Shown here: positions 1-7,647 of the stretch, piece by piece
How positions within the stretch are numbered: the first letter of the stretch is position 1
Layout: each line of letters starts with the position of its first letter
Position numbers and translations under genes: made by a program
The notes under the pieces: model-generated
Told to the model about the DNA's origin: nothing
Database searches by the model: none
The model's input: only the letters and a program-made list of their open reading frames with translations
Assembly: GCA_018713425.1 (NCBI GenBank)
Contig: DVOT01000109.1
Location: forward strand, 1-11,039
DNA: 11,039 bases
DNA from: Alectryocaccomicrobium faecavium
GTDB taxonomy: Bacteria; Bacillota; Clostridia; Christensenellales; Aristaeellaceae
Reading direction: 5' to 3'

Positions 1-98
1 GGGGCTGTGGTTGGATCCTCCCTTAAACCGTCTTGCGGTAGGCACGTGACACCAATCCACAGCATCCCCTACAGTGTAGCACACCTCTGGAGAGAGGT
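1..98 (+). ncRNA. Unidentified foldable RNA-like segment, possibly part of a structured RNA cut by the window edge
   Basis: No protein gene is convincing here, but the segment folds well. Bases 1-14 pair with 52-69 in a 14-bp stem with two small bulges (T56 and CAT at 63-65). Inside it, 21-23 plus 27-30 pair with 36-39 plus 40-42 around the loop TCTTG. A second hairpin, ACCTCT-GGAG-AGAGGT, lies at 83-98. The stretch CTACAGTGTAGCACAC (69-84) loosely recalls the ACAG-containing 3' closing-stem strand of 6S RNA, so the 3' half of a 6S-like RNA is one possibility. However, the 1-14/52-69 pairing is not the usual 6S fold. There is no U-tract terminator after it. The strand is not proven and the family assignment is a guess; the pairing itself is read directly from the sequence. 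Confidence 0.28.
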
Positions 99-167
99 CT
101 ATAAATACTACTCTTATATAATACGAGGCATTGGGCAGCACTGCTCCCTGTGGCGTACCACTATCCA

Positions 168-220
168 AAAGGCTCCCCTGCGTAGGGGGAGCTGTCGGCA
201 TTAGCCGACTGAGGGGGCGT
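168..220. repeat. Intergenic double-hairpin repeat of gut-Firmicutes type
   Basis: Two adjacent hairpins are visible. GCTCCCC (172-178) pairs with GGGGAGC (186-192), and GTCGGC (194-199) pairs with GCCGAC (204-209) across the loop ATTA. They are followed by TGAGGGGGCGT. This arrangement (AAAGGCTCCCC, hairpin, AGCTG, second hairpin, CTGAGGGG) is a familiar dispersed non-coding repeat in many gut Clostridia. It encodes no protein. It may be a non-autonomous mobile element or a transcript-processing or terminating structure; which of these cannot be told from one copy. Confidence 0.6.
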
Positions 221-230
221 CACACTACGC

Positions 231-280
231 TATCAGCGAAGCTGACTGAGGCTGACTGAGGCTGGCTGACTGACTCAGCG
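231..280. repeat. Decayed, tandemly expanded second copy of the intergenic repeat
   Basis: TCAGCGAAGCTGACTGAGG resembles the second hairpin and tail of the repeat family at 168-220 (CAGC-GAA-GCTG then CTGAGG). The unit GCTGACTGAG is then repeated directly at 241-250 and 251-260 and continues as the imperfect GCTGGCTGACTGAC (261-274) before CTCAGCG. This looks like slippage in a degenerate repeat copy. Any short open frame crossing this stretch reads repeat-derived residues rather than a conserved protein. Confidence 0.5.
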
Positions 281-523
281 GCGAGTGCGAAGCTCTTGGG
301 GTTGTCCGTCAGACCTTTGCCTTTCCATTGTACAACTTTGGCAATGAGTTGTCCCTCGCCGCGACTGGCTGCCTCGGTCTTGGGGCTCTTATATAGTAAC
401 AGGGGTTGTTGCGCGGCCACCATCCGTGACCGCTTCCGCCCCTCTTGCGCGCTATCTTTCACGAATGTAAGGTTCAACCCGCAATTGTAAGGCAAATCCA
501 TAGCGGTGCGGCGCTCCATGGGG
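281..523. other. Non-coding stretch upstream of the BceAB genes
   Basis: No plus-strand gene with a ribosome binding site is seen. A minus-strand frame of up to 102 codons (220-528) is open, but its C-terminus is made of the repeat at 231-280, it has no good Shine-Dalgarno sequence and I recognise no homology. CCATTGTAC (325-333) and GTACAATGG (523-531) form a distant 9-bp inverted repeat of unknown meaning. The stretch most likely holds leader sequence and decayed repeat DNA. Confidence 0.4.
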
Positions 524-529
524 TACAAT
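524..529 (+). promoter_or_regulatory. Possible -10 box for the BceAB-type operon
   Basis: TACAAT at 524-529 fits a sigma-A -10 hexamer and would give a leader of about 20 nt ahead of the ATG at 558. The hexamer at -35 distance (TAGCGG at 501-506) is poor, so the promoter would be weak or activator-dependent. Activator dependence is usual for BceAB operons, which are normally driven by a BceR-type regulator, but no operator is recognised here. Confidence 0.25.
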
Positions 530-557
530 GGTTCCTGTAAAAAGGAGGCCGAAAGAC

Positions 558-1325
558 ATGGCGATTTTGGAAGTGAACAATCTCAAAAAGGTATACGTCA
601 CGCGGTTTGGCGCGCAGCAGGTGCACGCGCTGACCAACGTGAGTTTTTCCGTGGAAAAGGGCGAATTCGTGGCCGTGATGGGCGAATCCGGCTCCGGCAA
701 GACCACGCTACTCAACATCCTGGCCACGCTGGATAAACCCACCAGCGGCGAGGTGAAGCTCAACGGCCGGCCGCTTTCCCTGCTGAGCAGCCGGGAAAAG
801 ACCGCCTTCCGCCGGGACAACCTGGGCTTTGTGTTCCAGGATTTCAATTTGCTGGATACGCTCTCGCTGAAGGACAACATTCTTTTGCCGCTGGTGCTTT
901 CGGGCATGCGCTTTGCGCAGATGCGCGCGCGGCTCACACCGCTCGCGCGCAAGCTGGGCATTGAAACGCTGCTGGAAAAATTCCCCTATGAAGTATCCGG
1001 CGGCCAGAAACAGCGCGTGGCCATCGCCCGCGCGTTGATCACCGATCCGCAATTGCTGCTGGCCGACGAGCCCACCGGCGCGCTGGATTCCCGCGCGGCG
1101 GACGAGCTGATGCGCCTGTTCGAATCCGTGAACGCTGAGGGGCAGACCATCGTGATGGTCACGCATTCCCTGCGCGCGGCCAGCCGCGCCCGGCGCGTGC
1201 TCTTCATCAAGGACGGCGAGGTGTTCCACCAACTCTATCGCGCCTCGCTCTCCACGGAGGAATTCTACCAGCGCATTTCCGACGCGCTCACGCTGATCAC
1301 CACGGGAGGCGCGCAAAATGCATAG
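558..1325 (+). CDS. BceA-type ABC transporter ATP-binding protein (antimicrobial peptide detoxification)
   Basis: The cytoplasmic ATPase of a BceAB/FtsX-MacB-type transporter, 255 aa, the usual length for the family. Visible motifs are Walker A GESGSGKT (42-49), Q-loop FQDFNLLD with Q94, signature SGGQKQR (147-153), Walker B LLLADE (166-171), D-loop ALD (175-177) and switch His203. The phrases FQDFNLLDTLSLKDNILLPL and ADEPTGALDS are typical of BceA/VraD/YxdL proteins. The start at 558 is chosen because AGGAGG (543-548) lies 9 nt upstream; an in-frame ATG at 528 has no such site. The stop overlaps the permease start by 8 nt, so the two genes are translationally coupled. Family knowledge: such pairs protect against cell-wall-active peptides such as bacitracin or lantibiotics by freeing lipid II-cycle intermediates. 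The actual substrate here is unknown. Confidence 0.95.
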   Translation: MAILEVNNLKKVYVTRFGAQQVHALTNVSFSVEKGEFVAVMGESGSGKTTLLNILATLDKPTSGEVKLNGRPLSLLSSREKTAFRRDNLGFVFQDFNLLDTLSLKDNILLPLVLSGMRFAQMRARLTPLARKLGIETLLEKFPYEVSGGQKQRVAIARALITDPQLLLADEPTGALDSRAADELMRLFESVNAEGQTIVMVTHSLRAASRARRVLFIKDGEVFHQLYRASLSTEEFYQRISDALTLITTGGAQNA

Positions 1326-3288
1326 CGGATTGTACCGGCGACTGGCCGCCTCCACCCTGAAAAAGAACGCGCGCACTTACCTGCCCTATCTGCTCTCCGC
1401 CTGTGGAACGGTGGCCGTGTTTTACATCCTGGCCTATCTGGCGCTGGACAGCGGCAGCGGCACCACGGGCCTGGTGATGCAGCTGGGCGCGATCGTGGTG
1501 GGCATCTTCGCGCTGATCTTTCTGTTTTACACCAACAGTTTCCTCATCAAGCGCCGCAAAAAGGAGCTGGGCCTGTACGGCATCCTGGGCATGGAAAAGC
1601 GGCACATCTTCCGCATGATGGCCTATGAAACGCTCTATTGTTTTTTGATCAGCGTGGTTTCCGGGCTGGCAGTGGGGCTATTGTTCTCCAAAGGCGTGCA
1701 GCTGTTGTTCCTGCACATCCTGCAAATGCCGGTGCAATGGGGCTTCGCCTTTTCGCCCAGCGCCGCGCTGGTGACGGTGCTGCTGTTTGCGGGCATTTTC
1801 TTCCTCACGCTGCTTTCGAACCTGCGGCAGGTACACATTTCCCAGCCCATCGAGCTGTTGCGCGGCTCGCAGGTGGGCGAGCGCGAACCGCGCGCCAACT
1901 GGCCCCTGGCCATCCTGGGCGTCGTGCTGCTGGCCGCAGGCTATGCGCTGGCGCAGTTCGTGAACAACCCGCTGTGGGCGTTTATCCTGTTCTTCCTGGC
2001 GGTGATTCTGGTGATCCTGGGCACTTACGCGCTGTTCACCAGCACCAGCATCGCGGCGCTCAAGCTGCTGCGGCGCAACAAGGCCTATTATTATCAAACG
2101 AAGCACTTTATCTCGGTTTCGGGCATGATCTACCGCATGAAGCAGAACGCCGCGGGTCTGGCTAGCATCTGCATCCTCTCCACCATGGTGCTGGTGATGG
2201 TGAGCACCACCACATCTCTCTACGCGGGCATGAACGAAATGTTCTCCTGGTACACGCGCGATTTCCGCGTGCGCGCCTATACGGACAGCGAAAGCGGCGG
2301 TTACACCCCCAGCGCGCCTTCGCGGCTGATCCTTTCCCAGCAGGGCTATGCGCCACTGGACGAGCAGGTGTATTCCAGCCTGTCCTTCGCGACCGTGCGA
2401 GACGGGGAGGGCGGATTCACGTTCGTGCCCCAGGACGACGCCAACGCCATGGAGGCTTCGGTTGACGACGTCATGCAGTTCACGATGCTCACGCTGGCGG
2501 ATTACAATCTTCTGGTGAACAACGCCTACGAGCTGGCGCAGGGCGAGGTGCTGCTAGCGGCGGCGCGGGGGACGGATGACTTCGACCAGCCAGAATTGCG
2601 GGTCTTTGGCCTGGAATTCGATGTGGCCGCCAACGTGGCCGCTCCGGATATCTACGCCGCGGACTACATGGGCACAGAGCTGTATTATCTCATCGTTCCG
2701 GACGCGCACACCTTCTGGCAAATCGCGAACCTGGAGATCCAGTTCTACGGGAACAACGCTACCTACGTGGAAAATATATACGCCTTCAATGTGGACGCGG
2801 GCGCGAGCGTAGACGAGCAGGCCGCCCTGCGCACGGACCTGCTGGCACAGGGCAGCGTAAGCGTTACCTGCACGGCGCTCGTTAAGCAGGACGCACAGGA
2901 ATTCTACGGCAGCTTTTTCTTCCTGGGCATCTTCCTGGGCCTGCTGTTTTTGATGGCCACGGCCATGATCATCTATTACAAGCAGATTTCCGAGGGCTAC
3001 GACGACCGCGCGCGCTTTGAACTGATGCAAAAAGTGGGCATGACGGCGGAAGAAATCCGCTCCGCGGTGCGCAGCCAGGTGCTCACGGTGTTCTTCTTCC
3101 CGCTGGTGATGGCGGGCGTGCACATCGTGTTCGCCTTCAAGATGATCGCCATGCTGATGTCGCTTTTGCAACTCACCAACACCACGCTCTTTGCGCTCAC
3201 CACGGTGGTCTGTTTCTTCGCCTTTGCCGCCGTGTACGCGCTGATCTACGCGATCACCGCCCGGTCGTATTACCGGATTGTAAGCTGA
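1318..3288 (+). CDS. BceB-type FtsX-like ABC transporter permease
   Basis: A 656-aa polytopic membrane protein, the normal size for BceB. Hydrophobic segments appear at about residues 20-43, 50-76, 105-127, 148-168, 193-213, 216-240 and 279-301. A hydrophilic domain of about 230 residues follows (roughly 301-530), then helices at about 530-552, 588-611 and 625-648. Ten helices with the large outer domain between helices 7 and 8 is the BceB hallmark; that domain normally senses or binds the peptide. The phrase KKELGLYGILGMEKRHI after helix 2 is characteristic of the family. The ATG at 1318 overlaps the upstream stop and has GGGAGG a few bases upstream. In relatives this permease also signals to a BceS kinase, but none is encoded in the window. 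The outer domain is rich in Tyr, Ala and Asp, and its ligand cannot be predicted. Confidence 0.95.
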   Translation: MHSGLYRRLAASTLKKNARTYLPYLLSACGTVAVFYILAYLALDSGSGTTGLVMQLGAIVVGIFALIFLFYTNSFLIKRRKKELGLYGILGMEKRHIFRMMAYETLYCFLISVVSGLAVGLLFSKGVQLLFLHILQMPVQWGFAFSPSAALVTVLLFAGIFFLTLLSNLRQVHISQPIELLRGSQVGEREPRANWPLAILGVVLLAAGYALAQFVNNPLWAFILFFLAVILVILGTYALFTSTSIAALKLLRRNKAYYYQTKHFISVSGMIYRMKQNAAGLASICILSTMVLVMVSTTTSLYAGMNEMFSWYTRDFRVRAYTDSESGGYTPSAPSRLILSQQGYAPLDEQVYSSLSFATVRDGEGGFTFVPQDDANAMEASVDDVMQFTMLTLADYNLLVNNAYELAQGEVLLAAARGTDDFDQPELRVFGLEFDVAANVAAPDIYAADYMGTELYYLIVPDAHTFWQIANLEIQFYGNNATYVENIYAFNVDAGASVDEQAALRTDLLAQGSVSVTCTALVKQDAQEFYGSFFFLGIFLGLLFLMATAMIIYYKQISEGYDDRARFELMQKVGMTAEEIRSAVRSQVLTVFFFPLVMAGVHIVFAFKMIAMLMSLLQLTNTTLFALTTVVCFFAFAAVYALIYAITARSYYRIVS

Positions 3289-3289
3289 T

Positions 3290-3341
3290 CGCTTGCAAAT
3301 GTCAGGGCCGCTTCGCCCCTATGGGCAAGCGCGCCCTTTTT
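3290..3341 (+). terminator. Probable intrinsic terminator of the BceAB operon
   Basis: Just after the permease stop, CGCTTGC (3290-3296) is complementary to GCAAGCG (3325-3331). Alternative shorter stems are GGGC (3305-3308)/GCCC and GGGC (3323-3326)/GCCC (3333-3336), the last running directly into TTTTTCTT (3337-3344). These pairings compete, so the exact terminating hairpin is unclear. The position between a stop codon and a new promoter fits termination. Confidence 0.5.
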
Positions 3342-3354
3342 CTTGGCCAAATGG

Positions 3355-3383
3355 TTGACAGATCCCCGGCCAGGCGCTATACT
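3355..3383 (+). promoter_or_regulatory. Near-consensus sigma-A promoter for the URO-D-family pair
   Basis: TTGACA (3355-3360), a 17-bp spacer and TATACT (3378-3383) give one mismatch to the vegetative consensus. The expected transcription start is near 3390, about 37 nt before the ATG at 3427. It rules out the longer open frame beginning at 3343, whose first codons would lie upstream of the transcript start. No obvious operator overlaps it, so strong constitutive expression is plausible. Confidence 0.88.
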
Positions 3384-3426
3384 GAATGTAAAAATTGGCC
3401 GCCAGCGCCATAGAGGAGGCAAAAAG

Positions 3427-4443
3427 ATGACCTCACGGGAAAAAGTGATGCGCGTTTTCCGGCACGAGCCGGACGCGCCGGGCGTGATGTGGACGGGGCA
3501 TCCCAACGACAAGACCATCCCCCTCTTTGCCAAGGAATGGGGCATCGAGCCCACGCGCGAGGCAATCTTTGAGCATTTGAACGACGACTGCCGCTGGATT
3601 CTGGCTGATGCGGGCTATAAGCATCCCGAAGGGTTGCCGGCCTTTGACCCGGCCTATGGCGTCACGCGCGACACGCTTTCCGCGCCCGGCTGTTTTGCGG
3701 AGGCGGAAACGGTTTCGGATTTGGACGATTATCCCTGGCCGGATCCCAAGTATCTGGATTTCACGGACGTATACAAAGAGATCGACAAGTATCCGGATAA
3801 AATGGTGTTCACCGGCATGTGGAGCCCGTTCTTCCATCAGGTGGCGGACTTCTTCGGTATGGAGAACTATTTCATCAAGATGTACGAATGTCCCGAAGTG
3901 GTGGAGGCGCTCACGGAACGCATTGTGGATTTCTACGTGGCGGCGAACGACAAATTTTTCGCCGGGCTCGGCGACCGCGCGGACGTGATGTTCTTCGGCA
4001 ACGATTTTGGCACGCAGCGGGATCTGTTCATTTCCCCGGAGAGCTTCCGCCGCTTTGTGCTGCCCGCCTTCCGGCGGCTGATCGCCGTGGGCAAAAAATA
4101 CGGCAAGCTGGTGATGCTGCACTCGTGCGGCTCGATTTACCGCATCATCCCCGATCTGATCGAAAGCGGGGTGGATATCCTGCATCCCATCCAGGCGCAG
4201 GCCGCGGGCATGCGCGCGGCAGATCTGGCGCAATACAAAAACGACCTGGCCTTCGTGGGCGGCATCGACGCGCAATCCTTCTTTGTGAACGCCACGCCCG
4301 ATGAAATCCGCGCGGAAGTGCGGCGCGTAAAGAGCATTTTGGGGCCGGGCCTGGTGGTTTCGCCCAGCCATGAAGAGATTCTGCCCAACGTGCCCGCCGC
4401 CAACATCCTGGCCATGGCGGAAGCGGCGCACGAAACGGCGTGA
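3427..4443 (+). CDS. Uroporphyrinogen decarboxylase family protein (methyltransferase-like), first of pair
   Basis: A 338-aa soluble TIM-barrel-type protein of the URO-D/MtaA superfamily. The N-terminus MTSREKVMRVFRHEPDAPGV is the usual family opening. GNDFGTQ in mid-protein and HSCGS (His232, Cys234) are family landmarks, and the C-terminal VVSPSHEEILPNVP loop is also typical. In MtaA/CmuA methyltransferases His-x-Cys plus a later Cys binds zinc and activates a thiol for methyl transfer. Here no Cys follows residue 234, so the third ligand is absent or different. True haem-pathway HemE is unlikely given the HSCGS motif and the lack of other haem genes. AGGAGG (3414-3419) sits 7 nt before the ATG. 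The next gene starts 11 nt after the stop. The likely role is methyl transfer or demethylation of an unknown small compound. Confidence 0.85.
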   Translation: MTSREKVMRVFRHEPDAPGVMWTGHPNDKTIPLFAKEWGIEPTREAIFEHLNDDCRWILADAGYKHPEGLPAFDPAYGVTRDTLSAPGCFAEAETVSDLDDYPWPDPKYLDFTDVYKEIDKYPDKMVFTGMWSPFFHQVADFFGMENYFIKMYECPEVVEALTERIVDFYVAANDKFFAGLGDRADVMFFGNDFGTQRDLFISPESFRRFVLPAFRRLIAVGKKYGKLVMLHSCGSIYRIIPDLIESGVDILHPIQAQAAGMRAADLAQYKNDLAFVGGIDAQSFFVNATPDEIRAEVRRVKSILGPGLVVSPSHEEILPNVPAANILAMAEAAHETA

Positions 4444-4454
4444 GGAGGCGCAGC

Positions 4455-5525
4455 ATGAAAGCATACCGAAACGCGCCCGATTGGCGCAACCTCGCGCGCG
4501 CGGCGCGCAACGAATGGGTACCGCGCGTTCCCCTATACGAGCACATCGTGGGCGCGAAAGTCATCTACGAAATCACGGGGAACCGGCCCTACGAGGGCAT
4601 GTTTTCGCCCCATCTCGCGGAGAGTCGGGAAGCCTTTCAACAATACTGGGATTTCTGGCGGCGCATGGGCTACGACACGGCTTCCATGGAATTTTCCTTT
4701 TGCGAGATCTTGCCCGGCAGAGGCGCGCTCGGCGAGCACAAGGAAGGCGCGATCAAGACCCGCGAGGATTTCGAGCGCTATCCCTGGGAAGAGTTGCCGG
4801 AGCGGTTTTTCGCGCGCTACGCGCCCTACATCCGCGCCTTTTCGCAGGCCGCGCCGCAGGGCATGATGGCGGTGGGCGGCGTGGGCAATGGCGTGTTCGA
4901 ATCCGTGCAGGACATCGTGGGCTATATGGACCTGTGCTTTATCCGGGAAGACGACCCGGAATTGTACGCGGGCCTATTCCAGCGCATGGGCGAAGCGCAG
5001 TGCGCGGTGTGGAAGCGCTTTATGGAGGAATTCGCCGAAGCGTTTTGCGTGCTCCGCTTTGGCGACGACCTGGGATTCCATACGGCCACCCTGCTGCCGC
5101 ACGACGACATCCGCGCGCACATCCTGCCCGTGTACCGCCAAATCACGGATATGGTGCATGCCAAGGGCAAACCCTTCCTGCTGCACTCCTGCGGGAACCT
5201 CTTCGCCATGTTCGACGACATCATCGCACTCGCCAACATCGACGCCAAGCATTCCAACGAGGATTCCATCGCGCCGTTCCCCGTGTGGGCGGAGAAATAC
5301 GGCGACAGGATCGGCAATTTTGGCGGCATCGATACGGACGTTTTGTGCCGCTTCGATGAGAGTTACATCCGCAAGTACGTTTTCGATTGCCTGGACGCAG
5401 TGAAGGGGCGCGGCGGCATCGCCTTTTCCTCCGGCAATTCCATCCCGGATTACGTGCCCACGGCGGGTTATCTGGCCATGATCGAGGCCGTGCGCGATTG
5501 GCGCGGGGATCCGCTGGAAGGCTAA
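4455..5525 (+). CDS. Uroporphyrinogen decarboxylase family protein (methyltransferase-like), second of pair
   Basis: A 356-aa protein of the same superfamily as its upstream neighbour but clearly diverged from it. Landmarks are a family-like NGVFESVQD segment, FGDDLGFH, HSCGN (His244, Cys246) and a C-terminal FSSGNSIPDYVP loop where other members have the active-site closing segment. The third zinc-ligand Cys of MtaA is again not seen at that loop. AGGAGG (4443-4448), overlapping the previous stop, lies 6 nt before the ATG at 4455, which supports co-translation and argues against the in-frame ATG at 4440. The two proteins may form a heteromer or act on successive methyl groups; this is inference. 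No corrinoid-binding protein or MtaB-like partner is in the window. About 100 nt of DNA without a clear terminator follow. Confidence 0.85.
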   Translation: MKAYRNAPDWRNLARAARNEWVPRVPLYEHIVGAKVIYEITGNRPYEGMFSPHLAESREAFQQYWDFWRRMGYDTASMEFSFCEILPGRGALGEHKEGAIKTREDFERYPWEELPERFFARYAPYIRAFSQAAPQGMMAVGGVGNGVFESVQDIVGYMDLCFIREDDPELYAGLFQRMGEAQCAVWKRFMEEFAEAFCVLRFGDDLGFHTATLLPHDDIRAHILPVYRQITDMVHAKGKPFLLHSCGNLFAMFDDIIALANIDAKHSNEDSIAPFPVWAEKYGDRIGNFGGIDTDVLCRFDESYIRKYVFDCLDAVKGRGGIAFSSGNSIPDYVPTAGYLAMIEAVRDWRGDPLEG

Positions 5526-5631
5526 GCGCAACCGTCCCTAGCACAAAACCGCCTTTCCTCTGCGCTATGGTTGATGCCCCAACATGCGGCGAGATCCGCT
5601 GCCCGACGCCGCAAGAAACGAGGTGATGGCT

Positions 5632-6351
5632 GTGATACAGATTGCGATATGCGACGATGAAGAAAAGTCTGTTGCTCTACACGAGCGCATCGTCAAGGAA
5701 TGTTTGCAAGCGGAGGGGATCGGCTATGCGATAACGACCTATACCCAGAGCCGCAACTTGCTTTATGATATAACCGATGACGGTTTTTTCTATGACTTGA
5801 TTTTGCTGGATATTGAAATGCCGGGGATTTGTGGCATGGAGATTCCGCAGAAGATCCAAGGCTTTCTCCCGCATGCCCGGATTATTTTTGTGACCTCTCA
5901 CGCGGAGTATGCCATTGACGCTTTTGAATTGTCCATCTTCCGCTATGTGCCAAAGAACAATCTGGAAACAAAGCTGCCCGCCGCCGTGATCGACGCCGCA
6001 AAATTGATTGAACTGGAAGCTGGGCAGGAATACACGATCCAGACGGCAAACCGCATGGAGAAAATCCCCTACAAAGATATTTTCTACATCCAGCGGGATG
6101 GCAAAAATGCCAGCATCGTGTCCAGCGCCGGAACTTCCAAGGTGCGAAAGAGCTTGCAACAGGTATTTGAAGAACTGGATGCGCCGGAATTTATCTTTGT
6201 CGACCGCGGGTACATCGTCAATATCCTTCAAATTATGAAAATCAGCGGCAGTACGGCCATTCTCAAAAATGGCGAACCGCTGCCCATCAGCCGTTCCCAC
6301 TTGCAGGAGGTCAAGCAAACAATCAATCAGTTCTGGGGAGCGCACATATGA
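5632..6351 (+). CDS. LytTR-family response regulator (AgrA/VirR type)
   Basis: A 239-aa cytoplasmic transcription regulator. The receiver domain covers about residues 1-120, with the acidic pair D8-D9 in AICDDE, phosphoacceptor D60 in LILLDIEMP, the TS of VTSH, and a conserved Lys in YVPKNN. The LytTR DNA-binding domain is about 135-239, with IPYKDIFYIQRDGKNASI and FIFVDRGYIVNI typical of the fold. I prefer the GTG at 5632 because GAGG (5620-5623) lies 8 nt upstream; the ATG at 5626 is in frame but has no spacing from that site. It overlaps the kinase start as ATGA. The 106 nt before it show no clear promoter, so its own promoter may be weak or it may receive read-through. Likely targets are the downstream transporter operon or its own genes, but no LytTR-type direct repeat pair was found by eye. 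Confidence 0.92.
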   Translation: MIQIAICDDEEKSVALHERIVKECLQAEGIGYAITTYTQSRNLLYDITDDGFFYDLILLDIEMPGICGMEIPQKIQGFLPHARIIFVTSHAEYAIDAFELSIFRYVPKNNLETKLPAAVIDAAKLIELEAGQEYTIQTANRMEKIPYKDIFYIQRDGKNASIVSSAGTSKVRKSLQQVFEELDAPEFIFVDRGYIVNILQIMKISGSTAILKNGEPLPISRSHLQEVKQTINQFWGAHI

Positions 6352-7634
6352 TGGAATATGTTCCGATGATTTCCTACTTTCTCACCAATGAAATGCGCCT
6401 GCTTTGCGGGCTTTTCCTTGTCGCAAGGGTGATGCACTTTCTGCCGAAAAGAAAGTTGCTGCTTTTGTCTGCAGCTGGCGGCGTTTGGGTCACAGCTTTG
6501 CAAATGGCAGGATGGCCGGCGATGGGTGTTTTGACCGTCGAATGGCTGGTGATCACTGCGGTCGCATGGCATTGCCTGCGGGGCAAATTGAACCTTTGCC
6601 TGTTCCTGGTTTTCTTTTATGAAGTCGGTGTAGGGCTATGGGATTTCCTGCTGCAAGCGGGTTTGGGCATCGCGTTCCGTTCGGAAAATTTTGTCCATCC
6701 AAACGCCATGGAATCCCTTGCCGGCATTTGGCTCGTACGCCTTTTGATGGCCATTGGCGCAATCCCGCTGATAAAGCAAGATCAGCCAAACGCGGGGACG
6801 CTTCGGGCTTTGTCGGTTCTCGTCATTTTGGGAATGGTTGGCGCTGTAACTCTGTCCGAGCAGACCATCCTGCCGCTGGACGAAGATCTGGTAGGCACAT
6901 GGGTGATTTTGTCGGTCATCTTGCTGTTCGCAATCCTGTTCTACCGCGTCAACCAGCAGCGTGAAATGGAGGCGGAGATTGCCAAACTGAAACAGGAGCA
7001 GGCGGAAATTGTAGAGCGCGATTATCAGGCATTGCGCCGCACTTATGCGGACAACGCCAAGTTGTATCACGATCTGCACAATCATATTGAGGCCATTTAC
7101 CAGTGCCTTATACAAGGCGATACCCAGGCGGCGATACGGTATTGCGAGGACTTGCGAACCCCTATGCGGCAAATTTCGCAAACCATTTGGACGGGCGACA
7201 AAGCCCTTGATTGCCTCATCAGCAGCAAAATGGCATTGGCCGAGCAAGAGCAGATCAAAACAAAGGTCAATATCGAATATCCCCATAACACCAATATCCG
7301 CAGCGTTGACTTAACGACCATTTTGGGAAATCTGCTGGACAACGCTTTGGAGGCGGCCAAAGCAGCCCCGGAGGGCTTGCGCTTTCTCAATCTGACAATC
7401 CGGCGGATCAACGCCATGCTCATCATCAAAGTAGAAAACGGCTATGGCAACGCGCCCTTACAGGAAAATGGGAAGTTGCTGACTGCCAAAAAGGACAAAG
7501 CCTTTCATGGATGGGGACTAAAAAGTGTCCAAACCGCAGCGGATCGCTACGATGGAGCCATCAGCACCCATTACAAAGACCACGTGTTCCAGTCCGTTGT
7601 CACCTTGTCTTTCCAGCCGGTCAAAACAGCATAA
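6348..7634 (+). CDS. GHKL-domain sensor histidine kinase (Agr/VirS type)
   Basis: A 428-aa membrane kinase partnered with the LytTR regulator upstream. Residues 1 to about 200 hold several hydrophobic segments (roughly six helices) with little extracytoplasmic loop, as in AgrC-like peptide sensors. A charged helical stretch follows (REMEAEIAKLKQEQAE, near 204-220), a likely coiled coil. The phosphoacceptor is probably His241 in YHDLHNHIE. The catalytic domain shows the N-box GNLLDNALEAA (Asn328 and Asn332) and the G-box GWGLKS (388-393). The start ATG overlaps the regulator's TGA and GGGGAG lies 8 nt before it; the next codon is also ATG. A strong terminator follows. No signal-peptide precursor gene of Agr type (AgrD/AgrB) is seen, so the ligand is unknown. 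Confidence 0.92.
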   Translation: MMEYVPMISYFLTNEMRLLCGLFLVARVMHFLPKRKLLLLSAAGGVWVTALQMAGWPAMGVLTVEWLVITAVAWHCLRGKLNLCLFLVFFYEVGVGLWDFLLQAGLGIAFRSENFVHPNAMESLAGIWLVRLLMAIGAIPLIKQDQPNAGTLRALSVLVILGMVGAVTLSEQTILPLDEDLVGTWVILSVILLFAILFYRVNQQREMEAEIAKLKQEQAEIVERDYQALRRTYADNAKLYHDLHNHIEAIYQCLIQGDTQAAIRYCEDLRTPMRQISQTIWTGDKALDCLISSKMALAEQEQIKTKVNIEYPHNTNIRSVDLTTILGNLLDNALEAAKAAPEGLRFLNLTIRRINAMLIIKVENGYGNAPLQENGKLLTAKKDKAFHGWGLKSVQTAADRYDGAISTHYKDHVFQSVVTLSFQPVKTA

Positions 7635-7647
7635 TCCTTGCTTCAGC

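Noticed and set aside
220..528. Minus-strand open frame of 102 codons upstream of the BceA-type gene
   Set aside because: Its C-terminus is encoded by the GCTGACTGAG repeat, there is no clear ribosome binding site, and I recognise no homology; most likely chance plus repeat sequence.
3343..3426. N-terminal extension of the first URO-D-family protein to an ATG at 3343
   Set aside because: The strong promoter at 3355-3383 lies inside this extension, and the ATG at 3427 has AGGAGG at ideal spacing.
3433..4464. Long minus-strand frame (343 codons) opposite the first URO-D-family gene
   Set aside because: It is a shadow caused by G/C-rich third codon positions on the plus strand; it has no recognisable domain and its opposite strand is a clear protein family.
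5525..5566. AGCGCA/TGCGCT inverted repeat as terminator of the URO-D pair
   Set aside because: Only 6 bp with a 30-nt loop and no U-run.
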